A stretch of 64,000 nucleotides of DNA from Micropterus salmoides (GCF_014851395.1 NW_024040928.1:16817012-16881011); one strand, 5' to 3'. Counted from the stretch's first letter, positions 1 to 14,930 are shown. Numbers and translations: made by a program. The notes: a model not told the origin generated them from the letters alone.

Positions 1-2353
1 AAAGACTGACATTTCCTTTTCGCCTTGATTCGCACAGAGGGAAATCGTTTTGAGCCTGTACGAAAATATACACATCCCTAGTTTGATCTGTCTGTGCCTT
101 TTCTCTTCCTCAGACTTTCTGACTAATGAAACAAAATCCGCACTCTCAAGAGTGGTGTCGTAAGACAAGTTAGACTCTTCAGAGCAAAGAAAACGCAATT
201 AGTCTAATTAGACGGATAGACACAAACAATGAGTGTGAAAAAGCAAGATTTAAAGTGAGGTGTGCTAAAAGGAAAACAAGGTTGTTGTTTGTGTATGTAC
301 ATGTGGCAGTGTCTGTGTGTGAGCTTGGGATGTGTGACTGCACGAGTGCACCACTTAAACACTGTGGGATATTCATGCCCCCTAAAAGAAGTTAATGAAC
401 AAACAACAGCTGCTTCCATCACTGATGAGCAGGAGCATGAGGAGTGGGAGGAAAATGAGAGCGATGAGGAGAAAAGGAAAGGAGCACTGCTTGTGCTCAT
501 CTGGGCCTCTGCGGTGTCTGAGATAGCTCAGCACCTCAAATGAAGATGAGAGAGGGTAGGTAGGGTGAGAACAGTAGCAAACACACACAGAGTAGGCCAG
601 CCCCGTGGAGGCTATGCCGCACACTTCTCAAACAGCACTGAAGGAGACACAAATGTTATGTAAGTATGCCTTGTGACTTCAAAGCCACAGATGGATGCAA
701 ATATAAATGTTAAACACCGTTCTGCATGCCTGGGAGATCTGTGTGAGTCATGCTGGGTCATAAGATGAGCCAATGACATGACAAAGTGAGACCATCAATT
801 TGAGTTGAAAGGAGAATAATTAGTTAGTCAGCATAACCATCCGAAATGTACAAAATCAGCAGATCTAAAACATGACCATGAAACATGAAACAAGTATGAG
901 CTTGTGCCTCAAGTGTAACTACTAACCACCAGTCAGATACAGAACAGATAAAATGATCACAAGATTAAGTTAGAAAAAAGAGAGACGGATATTACCTCTA
1001 ATGAGTCTAAAATAACATATGACTACCCATCTAATGTCTTCAAATTTCTTTTTAATGAAAAATATAACATCAATGTGTTTCATATCCATACTTCAGAACA
1101 TTACATAGCACTTAGGGCCAATGTTTCTGGTCAGTTTCCCAGAAGCATGGAACAGATGTACCAGCAGGAACTTTTACTGTTATTGCATCTGAACTAAATA
1201 TTGATTTTGTGTTATTGCTGGCTTGTCAAACATCTTGTAAGTGTTGACAAAAAGTATATTTTCTGGTCACTACTGAATTCATACAGACAATCATAGGACT
1301 AGGCATTTGGGATTGAGAGGAATCATTACTTTTTATTAGTCTTATAAAATTTCCTTAACCCCTTGAAATCGTTACCAAATATCAAATGTTGACAAATGTT
1401 TCCATGGACGTCTTACCTTAGAAGAACCTTTTTTGCACATTGGCTTTACCTGTATTTGCATCATTCCCATTCATACAGTCACGTCTCGTCATTACCAAAC
1501 TGCCCAGCTCTGTTACAGAGCAACCCAACTCTGTCATCGACAGTTTCCACTCACTTTCCTTCCTTACACTCGTCCTGTCATTCATCAAGCTCATTATTCT
1601 GATAGTACCATACTTTTTACAACTTCATATTGCAGTGGGTGTTTTTCAAATACAAATTAAATTTCAAAAAAGAAAGCTGGTAATGCGGCTACCAGTGAAA
1701 TAAAACATTTCTACATGTTGTAAGTGAAGCTTGAAGCAAGAACAGAGCTGCATGGTACTAAAAAAAGCTCCTTAAGTAATGTTACAATGGAAGAACACGA
1801 AATTAAGTGACTCCGTGCAACTTGAAAGGGTTGCTAGTAGTGCCAATCCAACTGAGAGTCAACACCAAGTCTACAAAACATTTCTGCTTCCAAAAGTGTG
1901 GGCAAGCACCTCCAAGCTCACACAAAACAATTTTGTTTGCTTCCGGTCCAAAAACTAAAAATAAAGACTCCAAAAGTATACCTATGTTTCTTTGGAACTG
2001 CTGCATGTGTAAGTAGTGTTGGGTAAGTGCTTGTTAACATGTTAAAACCTAATTTAACAGAGTATCAGGGAATGTTGCCCTGAGTTTACTTTTGAGTCTA
2101 CTTTCTGCACCCTATTGGTCAAAAATCACACATGCAGCTTTAATGACAGCGACAGCTGGATTTTCTATCCCGCTACTGAAAGAGTGTTTTTGATATTTGA
2201 TCATTTGAGCTGGTTGCTGTGCAGTTAAGTAAGATAAGGATTAAGACAAACAGATAAAAAGTGATAAACACGGAATAGAGTGGGTTTATATCAGTGTTCC
2301 CTCAGATGTTCTTTTTACAATGAGTATTCAATGACACACATGCATGGATGCAT

Positions 2354-2382
2354 ACACACACACACACAGACACACACACACA
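2354..2382. repeat. CA microsatellite (interrupted)
   Basis: An alternating CA tract with one GA interruption, intronic. Confidence 0.9.
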
Positions 2383-2890
2383 TTAATACAGTCTTCTTTT
2401 TAATCTGCAAGTGGTGCCTTTGATCTGCCTCGATGAGGAAACGCATATTCAAAAGCAGCAAGAGCGAGAGATGAAAGGCCTGTCCAATTATGGTGAACTA
2501 AAGCGATCCCTAAAATATGCAGTTGTTCATAAACACTTGTACACATTAGTTTGATGCGCTATGAAAAGTCCATACGCCAACGCATTTACAGCAACGTAGA
2601 GGTTAGAAATTGTTATGAACACATAAATTAATCCTGTTAATGATTCAAATAGAGAGAAGGCACAGTGTGACTCATCATTAATACATGACTGCAAAAAAAG
2701 CAACACACAGACAGAATTGTTTCAAGAATCACATTAAAGGTACTTAAAACTAGGAGACATAATAACTAATATAAAAACTTTCCAATACTTATTAACACCA
2801 ATTTAGACTGACTGTCTAGTATTGTATAAGACTATGCATGACAGAGATGTTTAGTATGCATCTGTCATAATGGCTATATGTATGTACTTA

Positions 2891-2920
2891 CGCACACACA
2901 CACACACACGCACACACACT
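2891..2920. repeat. CA microsatellite (CG-interrupted)
   Basis: A CA tract with CG units at its start and in its middle, intronic. Confidence 0.9.
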
Positions 2921-3472
2921 CTATATATTGTACATCTTGTCATCATGGCAACTATAATCCTCTATTTACTGTCTAATCTCCTTGGTTATGCTCAACCATC
3001 TAGCATCCCGCCTTACACTAAATTACCAGCACACTCAGTAATATGAACACACACCATCAGAGCTTCTTACAAATACTTAATAAAAGAAATACAATGAGCT
3101 ACTCTTTAGGGTATTGTAAATACTAACTTTCTATTGTTGGAATCACTTTCATGTTTAATTTCGATGGACTGTTCTTCGTTTAAATGGATTTTGTGGATTA
3201 CTTGTTTGCTTCTCATCAATTCTGTGGTTTGTTTCAAAGGCTTGTCTAATAATTGAGGCTTCTGCTAATACAGCTGTAACTTGGAGATGCTTTAAATAGA
3301 GCAAAAAGCTGACTTGCCAATGACATCTGACACAGCCCTGTTTTCAAAGGACATTTTATATCTGGTAATCCCCAAAGTGATGCAAAATTGACCAAAGAAA
3401 CATATGTAACACATAAAAAATTACCATAATGGAAGTAAAAGTAAAGCTGTACTTAGGCACAGCAGTGCTTTG

Positions 3473-3860
3473 AACTACAACCTAATGCTGGCATGCTAAC
3501 ATGCTAACAATAACAATGTTAACAAGCTGATGTTTGACAGGCATAATTATTGCCATGTTCATCATCATGTGTTAGCATGGTAACTTTTGGTAGTTAACAC
3601 CATATACAGATTATAGCTAAGGGTTGAAGGACTGTCATTAGTTTGCAGGTATTTGGTTATAAAGCAAAGTAGAGGATACTTGATGAAAGCACTAGATGAA
3701 TAATCAGGGGGATCACCAAAGTTATTCACCCTGAGGTGCATATGAACAAATATACCAAATTTAATTGCAAATCAATCCAATAGTTGGGGAGATATTTCAC
3801 TAAAAACAAAAAATGCCTCACTGCTAGTGGAGCTAGATGAAAAGGCACCAAAAACAGTAG
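3473..3860. repeat. common teleost interspersed repeat (GCTAACATGCTAAC family)
   Basis: The stretch contains gctaacatgctaac, then a block on gcaggtatttggtt, then gggggatcaccaaagttatt, caaatcaatccaatagttg and gagatatttcactaaaaac, in the order I know from an abundant noncoding repeat in percomorph fish genomes. It has no open frame. Family assignment is from recall; a repeat-library search would settle name and orientation. Confidence 0.65.
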
Positions 3861-6429
3861 GATTCATCCTTTTAGAAAACAGATAATAGGCATAAGATCA
3901 TCTCCTAAGTGCCTTCCAATGGGAAAAACACCATGAATGAAATAACCTTTCATGTCATATCATCACCTTTCATGTCATAGCCTACATTGTTTCTAACAGC
4001 AATGATAAGTTCTTTAATGTAGAACATACTAAGAAATGCATCAGAATATTAATGCAGATCCTTTTAAGTGGCAGAAATATCTGTCTGGGGTAAATGTGAG
4101 ATGACCGCTAAGATCCATTGCCATGCCTATGATTTGCATCTATTTAGTTCTTTGGGGTATGAGTGGTGTCAGCAGCTGCTCACCTTTTGATACCCAATTA
4201 ATCCTCCTCTAACCCACTGTACCTTTAGAATCTGTATTAAGGAGAAGACAAGAGAAGAACAGGTCTGATTCAAAATGAAAAAACGGTTTCTTTTTTGTTT
4301 GTTGACTTGACAGATTCAGCAGTCTGCAACAGAGGGTTGGAGAGAACAGAAGGCAGCCGAAAGCACGATGGGAACTAATAACTTTATAGTGCCAGCACAC
4401 AAGCTCTAAAACAGAATGAAAACAACAACAAAGTAAAAGTATAACACACTGAGGCTGCAGTGGCTTCAAAGTGAGACCTTTGAAATTCATTTTAGCACAC
4501 ACATAATCAGTGAGGTGGAAGGTAGAGAGAATGAGAAAGGCAGAAAGGCCTTAAGTCCAGAAATACTGAGTAATATGAGGTGATTAGTCATTTGTGGGAG
4601 GTCTGTTAGAATATCTTCCCACAATCTATTATTGCTGAGCAGATGGGTGTTTAAATTCACTCCACATGGAACAGATTCATAACATGACATGTAAATTAAA
4701 ACTCAAGACACGTCTGTGTAGGTTCTATAGTCCCTGTAATTGCAATTATAGAAGCTTATGTATATAGTTCAGCAGTGGATGCTGTCCTCGACATACTGTA
4801 AAAACCATAAGAGGTCAGTCTGATTTATATGGTTAGCACAGTGTCTTGCAGTTGAAACAACAGCAGGGATCTTTGTGCAACTGTGTACTGTATATTAGCA
4901 TATGCATGTTTCTGACTGGCAGCGCTTTTAAAAATGATAATACAGTTCCCCTTTTTTTAATGAAGCCTGAACTGCTGAGCCGTCCTCTGTGATGATAGCA
5001 GCCTCTGTAATTGAACCTAGTATGTGGCTGAGATCCTATTTTTCCAGGCTAAAAATAATGAAATAATAATGCTTTGAAGAATCCAGGACATCCTGGTGAT
5101 AGATGTTTACCATCACGATTCTTCCAAACACACACATTTTATTCACTGTGATAGCCTTACACTGAGTCGGCTTAGAGCAAGAAAGAAAAAAAATACAGGA
5201 GTGAAAAGAATAAGGAAAACAAAAACAAAAAAACTGAGTTACCATTTGCGTAAAGGGTATCTGCACTCAACAGTGATAAAATTAAACTTCAAAAAAGATG
5301 CATTACAGGATTATATTTTTAGAACCAAATTTAAGGTCCCAACTCTGCACTTATTTTTTCCAATTATTCTCCCACCACCATGACTGTCATCAGATTCACT
5401 TGGAGTCTGATGGCGGGATGTGATTTACGCCTTGTGCCTCTCCGTTAGTCCACTTAACCCTGACTGGGAGAGTTGTGATGCAGTAATTGGCTTGACTTGA
5501 AGCCCAATCTCTAAATCACATTGCCAGCACACTCACAGCCACACACATACACATATATAGTCTGCACATATATCATCTAACACGTTACTCCACTTGACCA
5601 CTTCGCCATGATACAGCACACTTTAGACACATTAGGATGCTCCAAAGTTTCAAAATTGACACAACACTAACAGCAACCCATGCTGAGAGCACTTTCTCTC
5701 TCACACACAACCATATGAGCACATTTCACACAGAGTAGATGTACTAAATGCAATGGTCCAGCGTAATGGTCAGCATTACAGAGCCTCTCTTCCTGGGCAG
5801 CAAGTATTGATTCAAACTCGAAAGAGGTGCTCTAAAAGCTTTAGGACAAGTGATGTGAGGCTTGTCTCTCTCCACTTGGTTTTAGAGTTTTTCTACATCG
5901 TGGTTGTGCAGAGGCAAAGATTCAGCACTGCAGCACAGTGAGGCCAAATCAATTCCCATATCTACCTGTACATAGAAAAATATACTGACAGGGTACATAC
6001 TGTTCTGTGACAAAATGTTAGGCTGCTGTGACTACTGTGTGCCATGTAATCATTAGTATAACTGATGCAGGCTAGGTTCACTTTCAGACATTTAAGAGTC
6101 TCTGCCATCAATCTGAGAAAATTAGGCAAAAACTGATGACTCTGTAATGTTGACAGGCCTATAGGAAACTAGACTATTAGCAACGCATGCTAGTTGTCTA
6201 TGACCTCCAAATTGCCTGGCACAATGAACATGGCACAAGATCAAAGCAAAATAGGAAAAGCACATGAGAGAAAAACAAGAAAGATCAGCATGGTGGGGGA
6301 AAGGCAAAGAGAGATGATCTGATGTGACCCATTACTTTCCGAGTGATTTTCTTCTGCTTATCTTTTTAAACAAAAAAGAAAAATTGTGCTAACTTAATTT
6401 ATGTGTAGCAAACGGAGAGGAAGAGAGGT

Positions 6430-6455
6430 AAAAAAAAAAAAAAAGAAAAAAAAAA
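6430..6455. repeat. A-rich homopolymer run
   Basis: Twenty-six bases that are all A except one G. It could be an old retroposon tail, but no element body was recognised beside it. Confidence 0.85.
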
Positions 6456-7139
6456 GACTGGCCTAATTACACCAATGACAACAACAAATTAAAGGTGACT
6501 CATTTGATGGATTCAGCAGGGAAGACAAAGAACAAAGTGGAAAAGTACAGTGAGGTATAGTGTACCTTTGTGTTCTTCCAAAGACGCAATTAAAAAAGAT
6601 ACAGCTCAGGATGTCTATTGCCTTGGCTGTGGGAGCACAATGTCAGTACGGTTTATCTTTATGGGACATTTCTCCTCCATGTAGAGCGTTTTACTCAGAT
6701 GGCCCTTTCATCTTATAGAAATGTGTCTCTACTTTGATTGGTCCAGCTCTGAAACATGGGTACATCCTTGGGGTCAATGGGAGACTGTTTCTCATATCAC
6801 AACATGGGGCATATTCCAGTGTCATGTCTGAAGCCATTTGTGGAACATTTGTACCAGTTATATAAATGGCTCAGGGGCATTGCTATATAAAAACCCCAGA
6901 GAGCAATGAAAGCTAAACATTGTACATATTTTTAAGAAAAGATGTTGGTGTAATTGTCATGGTTGATTCTGATCTTGTAAACTACTGTGAGAGAAATTCA
7001 AGGCCATACATTGTTTGAACGCATTTTGCCATCTAAAACCATAAACTCTTCTTTCTTTCTTTGCTATAATGGCTACTCTACGCTGATTTGTTAATGTTTA
7101 AATTCCAAATTAACTGAGCTAACATAATTCACAATTCAC

Positions 7140-7312
7140 ACGGTCAAAAGTTCCGGTTGTCACTTCCGGTAAGTGCACAACAGCTGTGTTTGATTTGAGA
7201 CACAATCACCCTGTCGAAATTGACGCACTACGCAAGTAAGTACAATGTGTACACAGTGTACTACTTGTTAGTGTACTAATGGTAGTATCCAAATTGAGAC
7301 ACAGCTATCAAG
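7140..7312. repeat. possible MITE-like DNA transposon remnant
   Basis: The block has two similar CTTCCGG-type words (gttccggttgtcacttccgg), the near-palindromic gtgtacacagtgtactac, and outer segments related as inverted copies (cagctgtgt near 7181; its complement acacagct near 7305). This layout resembles short non-autonomous DNA transposons in fish. The evidence is weak. Confidence 0.3.
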
Positions 7313-10300
7313 CTATCAAGTTTCCTTTACCTCATGTTAAATGCTTAGAAAATGTTTCCTATATCGATATTCTTAAATTGATGTTTTCGTAGTCTTGCCA
7401 GTCAGATAATAAAGTTTAATACTAAAAATGTCAGCTTTTCAAGAATCAACTGCCTTGTTTGTAGCTTGAAGGCAATCTATGTCCAATATTATTCAAATCA
7501 GCTTAGAAAGGTTTTTATAAATGAAAGATCAGATAATTTTCTCAATGCCCAGAAGATCAAGCAGGCAATCCTTCAACTGACGTGAAAATATGAAAATCAC
7601 CAAGTTAGCAAGTCACCTGCCAACAGAAATATGCAGCACATAATATTATCCTAAAGGTCATCCCATAAAACTAGACTCCATCAATAAAACAAAATGCCAC
7701 AGAAAGGCAGTATGACAAACAATCTCACCAACTCAACCTTCAACATCAATAGAAAATGTGAAATGAAAAAAAACAAAAACTTTAATCAATTCAGATTTTT
7801 TTGTCATTTATACAATAATCACAGCAACACAACAATCCTTTACAGAGAGAAGGGAATGATTCCAGGAGCTGGAAGGTGAGTCCTCGAGTAAAACGGCATA
7901 AAGTAAGAGCAGGGCAGCCAAGTCTTCTCATGTACTGTAGGTCTGTATACAGTCTGTAAATGTGCCTTGTGTAGAGATTCACTCTATTTATAAAATAAAG
8001 TTTTCCTAAATAGTAATTTTTGTTCACAAACATTGTGCTACAAATTGTTCTATTTTGAGATGAAAGCAAAATCCCACCATGAAAATTTGGCTAAATATAT
8101 GAAAACAGCTTTCCCCAGGCAGCGTTTTTTGGTTGTGCTGGCAGTGTTGCTGTGGGTGTTTCTTTCTTTCTAAATTGATTTTCTGTGAAATATAAAAGCA
8201 ATGTGCATTTTTTTGATACATGCAGCCATGAACAGGAAAACATCTGAGATGGTGCTGAAAGCATTTAAATCACACTTGTAAATCAAATTTAATCACAAGA
8301 GTTTCCAAAGAACACAGTTTGTCATTAGGACACAGAAAAATCCCATTATTATGCATTTATGTAGTTAAAGTTAATAATTAAGTATGACAAGATTTATTTT
8401 TCTTATCTTCTCAGTACATTTTACCACTAAAATAAGAAAAAGACAAAACACCTTTGTAAAGAAAGCCATTTACGCGACTGACTATAAATGCAATTGTAGT
8501 GATTTCAGTAAATCATGGCCTGAAACAGCTTAATCATTATAAAGGAAGCAGCCACTTATAAATGACAGTCAAGCTTTAACAGGGCACTCCGTATACTCAG
8601 TGCACTCAGTACAGAGAGTGGGGAAGAGGCACGAAAGAGAAAAATGACGGAAATAGAGTTAGAGACAGACTGTACGTGACGTCTTAACTGTGCAGCCAAT
8701 CAGCGTTAGATTCACAAACACCAGTGAGCACCTCCAGTGGTAAAGCCATTTATCAATCTAGTATGATTTGTGACAAACTAGAAAGAGCGACACAGCTGCT
8801 GCATGCATACCTGTTTGTGTGAGAGTGTGTGTGTCACTTAATTCAAGTATACTAGTGAACTGAGCAATTAGGTGATGAGTCACACGTTTATTGAAAGGTT
8901 GGAGTTCTATATTGATTTCCCAGTGTTTAAGTCACTGGTGCACATCAGGCCATTCAAAAAGTTGTTGTGTTTTTTTTTAGAAAAATTAATAAAGGTAGAT
9001 GGAGAAGAAATAGAGAGAACCTGCACTACCGCCTAAGATTGCTCTGTGCCAAAACTGGACAAAAGAAGTGAATAAAACCTACAATCACCTGGGAAAAATG
9101 TAGTTATATCACAGACATAGTCCAAAGCCATCTTCCATTACAGTTACCATTTGTCCCCTCCAATTCAGTATCTTTATACATGCAGTTCCCAGAAGCAATT
9201 CAGCAACATAGCACAGCCCAATATCCTTCTTGCTACTGGGGATATACAATGCTAGGGTTTGGGAGCCATCCAATCAGACTTTGTTGCACATGATGAAATG
9301 GCATTGTGGCAGCAATATAGCCTGCAATGCCCAACGAGCTTTGGCTGGACATTACGATTTAGTATGAATTCACATCCGAGTACTAAATACATAACATCTC
9401 GCTCAGCTGTAGACTGGTTATATTAAAAAATATATATTTTGTATTATTGTATTTTCATAACAGCAGCACAGAGCTGCCTCATAAATTTCCATCAAAGATG
9501 AACTCTGGGCAGTGTTTGAGTGTTCATCTTGTAAATCACAGAGTCAGCCCAGTCAAACAGCACTTAGTGTACACACACAAGACTGGAGACCAGTGGTAGG
9601 CGTTTGTGATTTGAAACTTCTGACAGCCGCACACTGTCTTGTTTCTAATAAATAACCAAAGATCATACCCACAGAAAGAGTTTGCAGGCGAGTTTTTAAT
9701 AACAACTACTGAAGCAGGATACAATTACTGTACTCTAATGCGAACCATTTATTGCAAGACAGTTTTTTAATAATTGAAGCCATTAAAATATCTGTACCAG
9801 AGGTTTGAATGACTGGAATGAAAAATGAACAGCCTCTTGATCGTAGACTATAAATGTGCATGAATGTCGTCTCATCTCTCTAAAACACTTTACTGGCAGT
9901 AAGGCTCTTTTTTTTAGCTTGACTGACATTTATCATGAAAATTGTAACTCTCCTATAATTGTTGGGCTTGTAAGTCACTTAAGTTCGATTGATTTCATTC
10001 ACTCAGGTCACTTGTTTCCTGAGCTTTCAGGACCCTGTCTCCTTACAGGTATTTCTGATTTGCCTCTGTCTCTGCTATTCAGGACCAGTAATGACTGGTT
10101 AATTTAAAAAAACAAAAAAAAAAAAACATTGTAATTTTGCATAATTTTTCTGATGTACCTTCTAAGGTACCTAAATATATTAACTTAACAAATGCTAATA
10201 AAAACCTGTTTTAGTTGTCTTACCTAACCTCAAATGTTACTCTGGTCAGAGTCAAATAACAATATTAATAATTAATATTATAACTATATCCTTACAATAT

Positions 10301-12487
10301 GCTGGGGAACATGATGCCCGAAAGGGCTGGTAAAAGGTGATTCATTTAGCAGCGGTGCAGTGGCAAGGGGTAGAGACACTCCTTTAGCTGAGACATTAAC
10401 AAAACAATCAAAGTATATCTCCGCTTCATGTGTAGGGTAAGATGACATTTCTTATTCCTTCATTATTTTTCCTTTTCATTTCCTCTCGGCTGCCCGCTAA
10501 CTGGTCCTTTTTCCTCTTCCAACGGGCTGCCAGTGACAATGTCATGGCAACCACCATTTGCAGTTCATGCTTGCTTGCTGTATAGTATTGTACTCAGTGA
10601 AGCCTACGCCTTGTTAATGCTGTCAGTCTTTTCATACAAGCACGTGTTACGTATTGCTATGGAAAATGCAGGCACCTGTTTGGGAATGACCTGATTGTGG
10701 ATTTTGTTCTCAAGTCAAGTAAGATCAATGAGATCAACAAGAAGATTTTAACAGTGTCCACAGTCACATGGATGTTGCACCAGACAGTCTTGGCGTAGAG
10801 GTACCTGAGCTTAAGCAAAGGTCTTTATATTTGGAAGTATATTAACGGCATAAGATTTGAGAGAGCACAAAACTAATTTGCATGCCACTGTAGTCTGTAA
10901 GTCTGAAATTCAGTCTACAGTGCAGGTCCACACACCCACAAAAAACAGAAATTCTAGGCTAAACAATAAGGCTTATAGGTATAAATATTTAAACCACACA
11001 TTGTCCTAAATAATCATATGGTCTCCAATTGCTCTTTATAGAGGAACAATATATTCAAAGTGTGACTTCTTTCCTTGTGCTGACTTTAACTTTGAAAAGG
11101 ACCCTTTCCACAGACACAAGCAGTCAAAATCGGTTTCCTTCAAAGGGATAGGGTTAGGAAAAAACCTACACAGAAGTGTTTAAAAAAAAGCCAGCTGAGG
11201 TTTTTCAGCGGGCACATCCGGCTGTGAGGAGACCTAAGGCACACTTAGAATATGTTGGAAGGATTACATAAAGTGTCCCATCTGTCCTGGGAACCGCTCA
11301 GGATCTCACAGGAAGTAGTAGAGGACATGGTTGGTGAGAAAGGCACACCACTTTGTTTGCTGCCATGGGTGGATGGAACTATAGACAGACACCGTTCCCT
11401 GATCAACACTTACACAGGCAGAAAAAAATTTAAGATTTTTTACAAGCCTTTATTAAACCACTCAAGCACATAGAAGAGCAAAACAAATACTTAAACTAAC
11501 TTAAAAACTGGAGGAGTCAGTAAAGCTCTAAAATGGAGCTGGGAGATTAGATGGAGAGAAAGAATGATAATACTTTAGTTGACAGGCACATAGAGATGCA
11601 GCTAAGCAGAGAGAGAAAATATTATCAGCTAGATTCCCAAAACATGTACTTTCAGATAGTCATGACGCCAAATTTAAAATTTGCCACTCTGTCAGTATGC
11701 TACTTATGCTGATCTTGAGACAGTAAGCTCCCCATGCTGTCAACAAACAGTAAAAAGTTAAGAATTAATATCTTTGGAGTGCTAACAGGAGACTGAGTGG
11801 TACCGTTGCTGGAGAGTTAGTGGTGAGTGCAGCTACCCCAGGACACTAATGCATCTTTCTGCCAAACAGTGAGGAAGGCAGTCAGAAAAGGAGATACTGT
11901 GACAGTGGAGCCACAGTGACAAACAAACGGCCAAACAGTATATTTTGAGCTGGTTTTGCCAGTTTTATTGCTGCACACATGAGAATCAGTTTGAATTCAG
12001 TAACCATGGCAGCATATGTGGAGTGGTTCAATGAAACTTTGAAGTAAATGTAAGCTGGTTTTATTTTTTCATTTTATTTATTTTACACACTACCTGCCAG
12101 TGCTTCCATAGATAACTCTGCTATTATTTTGGTTTGTTTGCACATACACTGCTCTAATATGGCTTGCAAACTGTGCCAAATGTGTTGTTCTTTCTTGGAG
12201 ATCTGATAAAGTTTATACGGTATTGCTGTAAGTGGTGTGCTTTTCTTTGAAGGTGTGGCTGTCGCTGCTCATTTTTGCATTATTCCTATATTCTTTTTCA
12301 TTATAAACAAAACCTAGTTGCTGGTGCTGCAAATGTAACACTTCTGTGCAGACACTGGGGGTTAAGAACCACAAAGCTTTTATGAGTTCTTGACAATCTA
12401 GGAGGATTAAAAAGCAAAATTAATTTCTAGGCAAATTTCAAAGCACCTTCCTTGTTAGAAATATATCTGCTGCATAAATAGGCACTT

Positions 12488-12510
12488 AAAAAAAAAAAAA
12501 AAAAAAAAAA
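12488..12510. repeat. A homopolymer (T on minus strand)
   Basis: An uninterrupted run of A on the plus strand just before the LINE-like fragment. Confidence 0.9.
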
Positions 12511-12519
12511 TCAAGTTCA

Positions 12520-12845
12520 AAGCAATTTCAACAAACACGCAATTCGGACAGGTCTGCTTTCTGTCCCCAGAATCAAAACTAAACATTGAGAAGCAGCGTT
12601 CAGTTTTTATGCAACATATATCTGGAACAAACTCCCAGAAAACTGCAGGTCTGCTGAAGAATAATAACTTACACTGCACTTTTACTGTTTTATTCTGTTT
12701 TAATTTTCTATTCAACTCTTTTAAAAATTGTATTTCAATGTCCTTTTTTTTATGTTTCCATATGTTGCTTTTATGTTTTATGTAAAGCACTTTGAATTGC
12801 CTAGTTGTTGAAAGATGCTGTACAAATTAACTTGCCTTGCAATTC
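12520..12845 (+). mobile_element. 5'-truncated LINE 3' end (plus orientation)
   Basis: The text encodes a degenerate YLEQTPRKLQVC-like peptide (from tatatctggaacaaactccc), typical of the C-terminal end of fish CR1/L2-type LINE ORF2. It is followed by a T-rich untranslated region and the tail gtaaagcactttgaattgcc ... gctgtacaaattaacttgcc, a 3' end I recognise from many fish retrotransposon copies. Only the last few hundred bases remain, as expected of 5' truncation. Confidence 0.6.
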
Positions 12846-13684
12846 ATTTGGATGCAGCCCAGGATGTTGGCTAATGCAATCTTGTATAATTGACTTGGTT
12901 CTTTTATTAGTGTTGCCACCGTTGCCTCACTTGAGTGATAACGCATTTAAAGAAAATCAGCAAAAAGCCTTACCTTTATCCATAATTTTATTATCTGAAA
13001 TGTCAAATCCAAAATGCATCCGCATGTTACTTCTTTAAATCTTTGGTGCCATGATTTGCCAAAAAATCACAACTCGCTACTGAGAGCAACAACACACGCA
13101 AAGGGTCGAACAGACAGTGCCTTTTAGGAATGCCCCAAGTACAAGGCACAGCCTGTTGTGTTTATACACTGAGAATTTTGAATTTAAACAGGTGATAACA
13201 GATTGAATACTTCACATATTTAAACAGTACTTCAAAATTTAAGTAAAGAGTGACAGCCAGCATATACAAAGGCACAAAGGTAGGGGTTGGAGGGTAAGTA
13301 ATTAATGCAGTCAAGAACAGTAAAGGTAGTGTGTGTGCATGGGTGTGTGTTTTTGACCTACATCCCCTCTGTGAGCCGGGTACTCTGTCTCTGTGTGAGA
13401 GGGGAAGTTTAGCAGCGGGGTGTAAGGCCATCCAAACTGAGTTATGATCACACACACAGACAGTGCAGAGTGAAACTAGACAGTCAGACACTGGTGATGT
13501 CAGAGGGAAGGTCAACAAGAGGAAGGAGAGCGCCAGATGGATCGAGAGTGCTCGTCCATTGCCCTGTCAGTCATTTGGTTGCCATGGCACGGTAGGTAGG
13601 GCGGGGCCTAAAATGGGCTATAAATAGAGTAAGGCAGGATGGAAAGAGGACAGAGGACAATTATGATACATCAGCCAGGGGTAG

Positions 13685-13686
<2 letters not shown>

Positions 13687-13718
<32 letters not shown>
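13687..13718. repeat. GT microsatellite, about 16 units
   Basis: A pure GT tract on the plus strand within intron 55. Confidence 0.95.
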
Positions 13719-13720
<2 letters not shown>

Positions 13721-14789
13721 CCCAGAGTGGTTAGTGGTAATTAATGGTCTCTCTCCGGGATGGAAAACATCAATCCAAAATTAAATCTTGATGAACTACC
13801 ACAAATTGACAAACCTAAGGGCAAACAAAATACACACACAATTTGTAGCTCTGTCTTTGTGAGGACCAAAAACATCATTTTTACTGCAATCCTATTTTTC
13901 TAAACCCAAACCCTAGAATGAACCCTGACCTTGACCCACTTGTTAGATGTGACCCCAAACCCAGATAATCCCACTTCATCTCAAATGACCTCAGGTTGGA
14001 GGCTTGCCTTGATTTGATTACTAAGTCCATGCAAACACAGAACACACACAGACATACACACACATACAGATTGACTGCAGACCAACTCAGCTCAGAGTAG
14101 AGAACAGCAACCTGACCCGGGCTGTTGCATAGAACTTCAGGTTTGCGTTGGATTATTTTCAAATATAACTTACGAAAATTCTCTCTCTTTCGCTCTCTGA
14201 ATCTGTATCAATCATGTGCATCGATGCACGTCACGTTTAGCAGGTAGATAAGCAAGGCCTACTGGGAATTTATAAACCTTTGGCATATCAGCTAGTAGAA
14301 GTAGTACATCGTTTGTGCTGGTGGGAAGCCGTGCCATTGTCAGATTAGTTATTTTTTTATTTGTGAGAAAGCCTTTTCAAAGCAAGCATAAAATGTTGTC
14401 TTTGAAGAAGTAGTAACAAAAATATAGCTTCGGTCTCGGTTCAGGTGTCAAATATGGCTGTACAGGGGTTCAGACACGTCGAGTTTGAAAGGCGCAGATA
14501 AAAGCCAGATTCATGTCTAGGTTTTCGGCCCGTGCAGATCTCTGGCTCTGAGTGACTAACATTTCCAATCTTTTAGCTTTAACCAACATAATGTAACCCC
14601 TGCACTCTTTACACAAACTTCACCTGCAGCCAAATTCTCAAAACCCTCATCCATAAATCTTCATTTTTACAAGTGAACACAAATCATCCTTTGTATTCAG
14701 AAAGGTTTGTCAGTGTTCCAGTAAAGGAAATGACCCAAACACACACAGACACACATTTTTGGCAGATTCCACTCTACTGTCTCAAGCAT

Positions 14790-14930
14790 ACAGGCTTTTT
14801 CAAGGGCATTTCGCAGTGAGTCTCAGAGAGATGATCTAATTACTGTCATTAGCAATATCTAATTGAAGCCTTAAAATTAAAAGATTTGTTCTGGCGCTAA
14901 CTGTGCTAACCTATTTTAGGGTTTCAGAGA
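14790..14930. promoter_or_regulatory. candidate conserved noncoding element A
   Basis: Contains ctaattactgtcattagcaa and tctaattgaagcc within 40 bases, a concentration of homeodomain-type TAAT cores, and no open frame or repeat signature. Conservation cannot be seen from one sequence, so this is only a candidate enhancer. Confidence 0.25.

Larger units (their letters stand above)
1..3472. other. utrn intron 55, distal part; no gene seen
   Basis: AT-rich sequence without a supportable exon on either strand. Short open frames here lack splice-site or family support. It contains two CA microsatellites, at about 2354-2382 and 2891-2920. I looked for the start of dystrophin-type exon 56 on the minus strand and did not find it. 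Confidence 0.6.
3861..12487. other. utrn intron 55; no gene seen
   Basis: AT-rich intronic sequence with no exon I can support on either strand. It holds an A-rich run at 6430-6455 and a possible DNA-transposon remnant at about 7140-7312. Small open frames near 5.1, 7.8 and 9.9 kb show neither family similarity nor flanking splice signals. Confidence 0.55.
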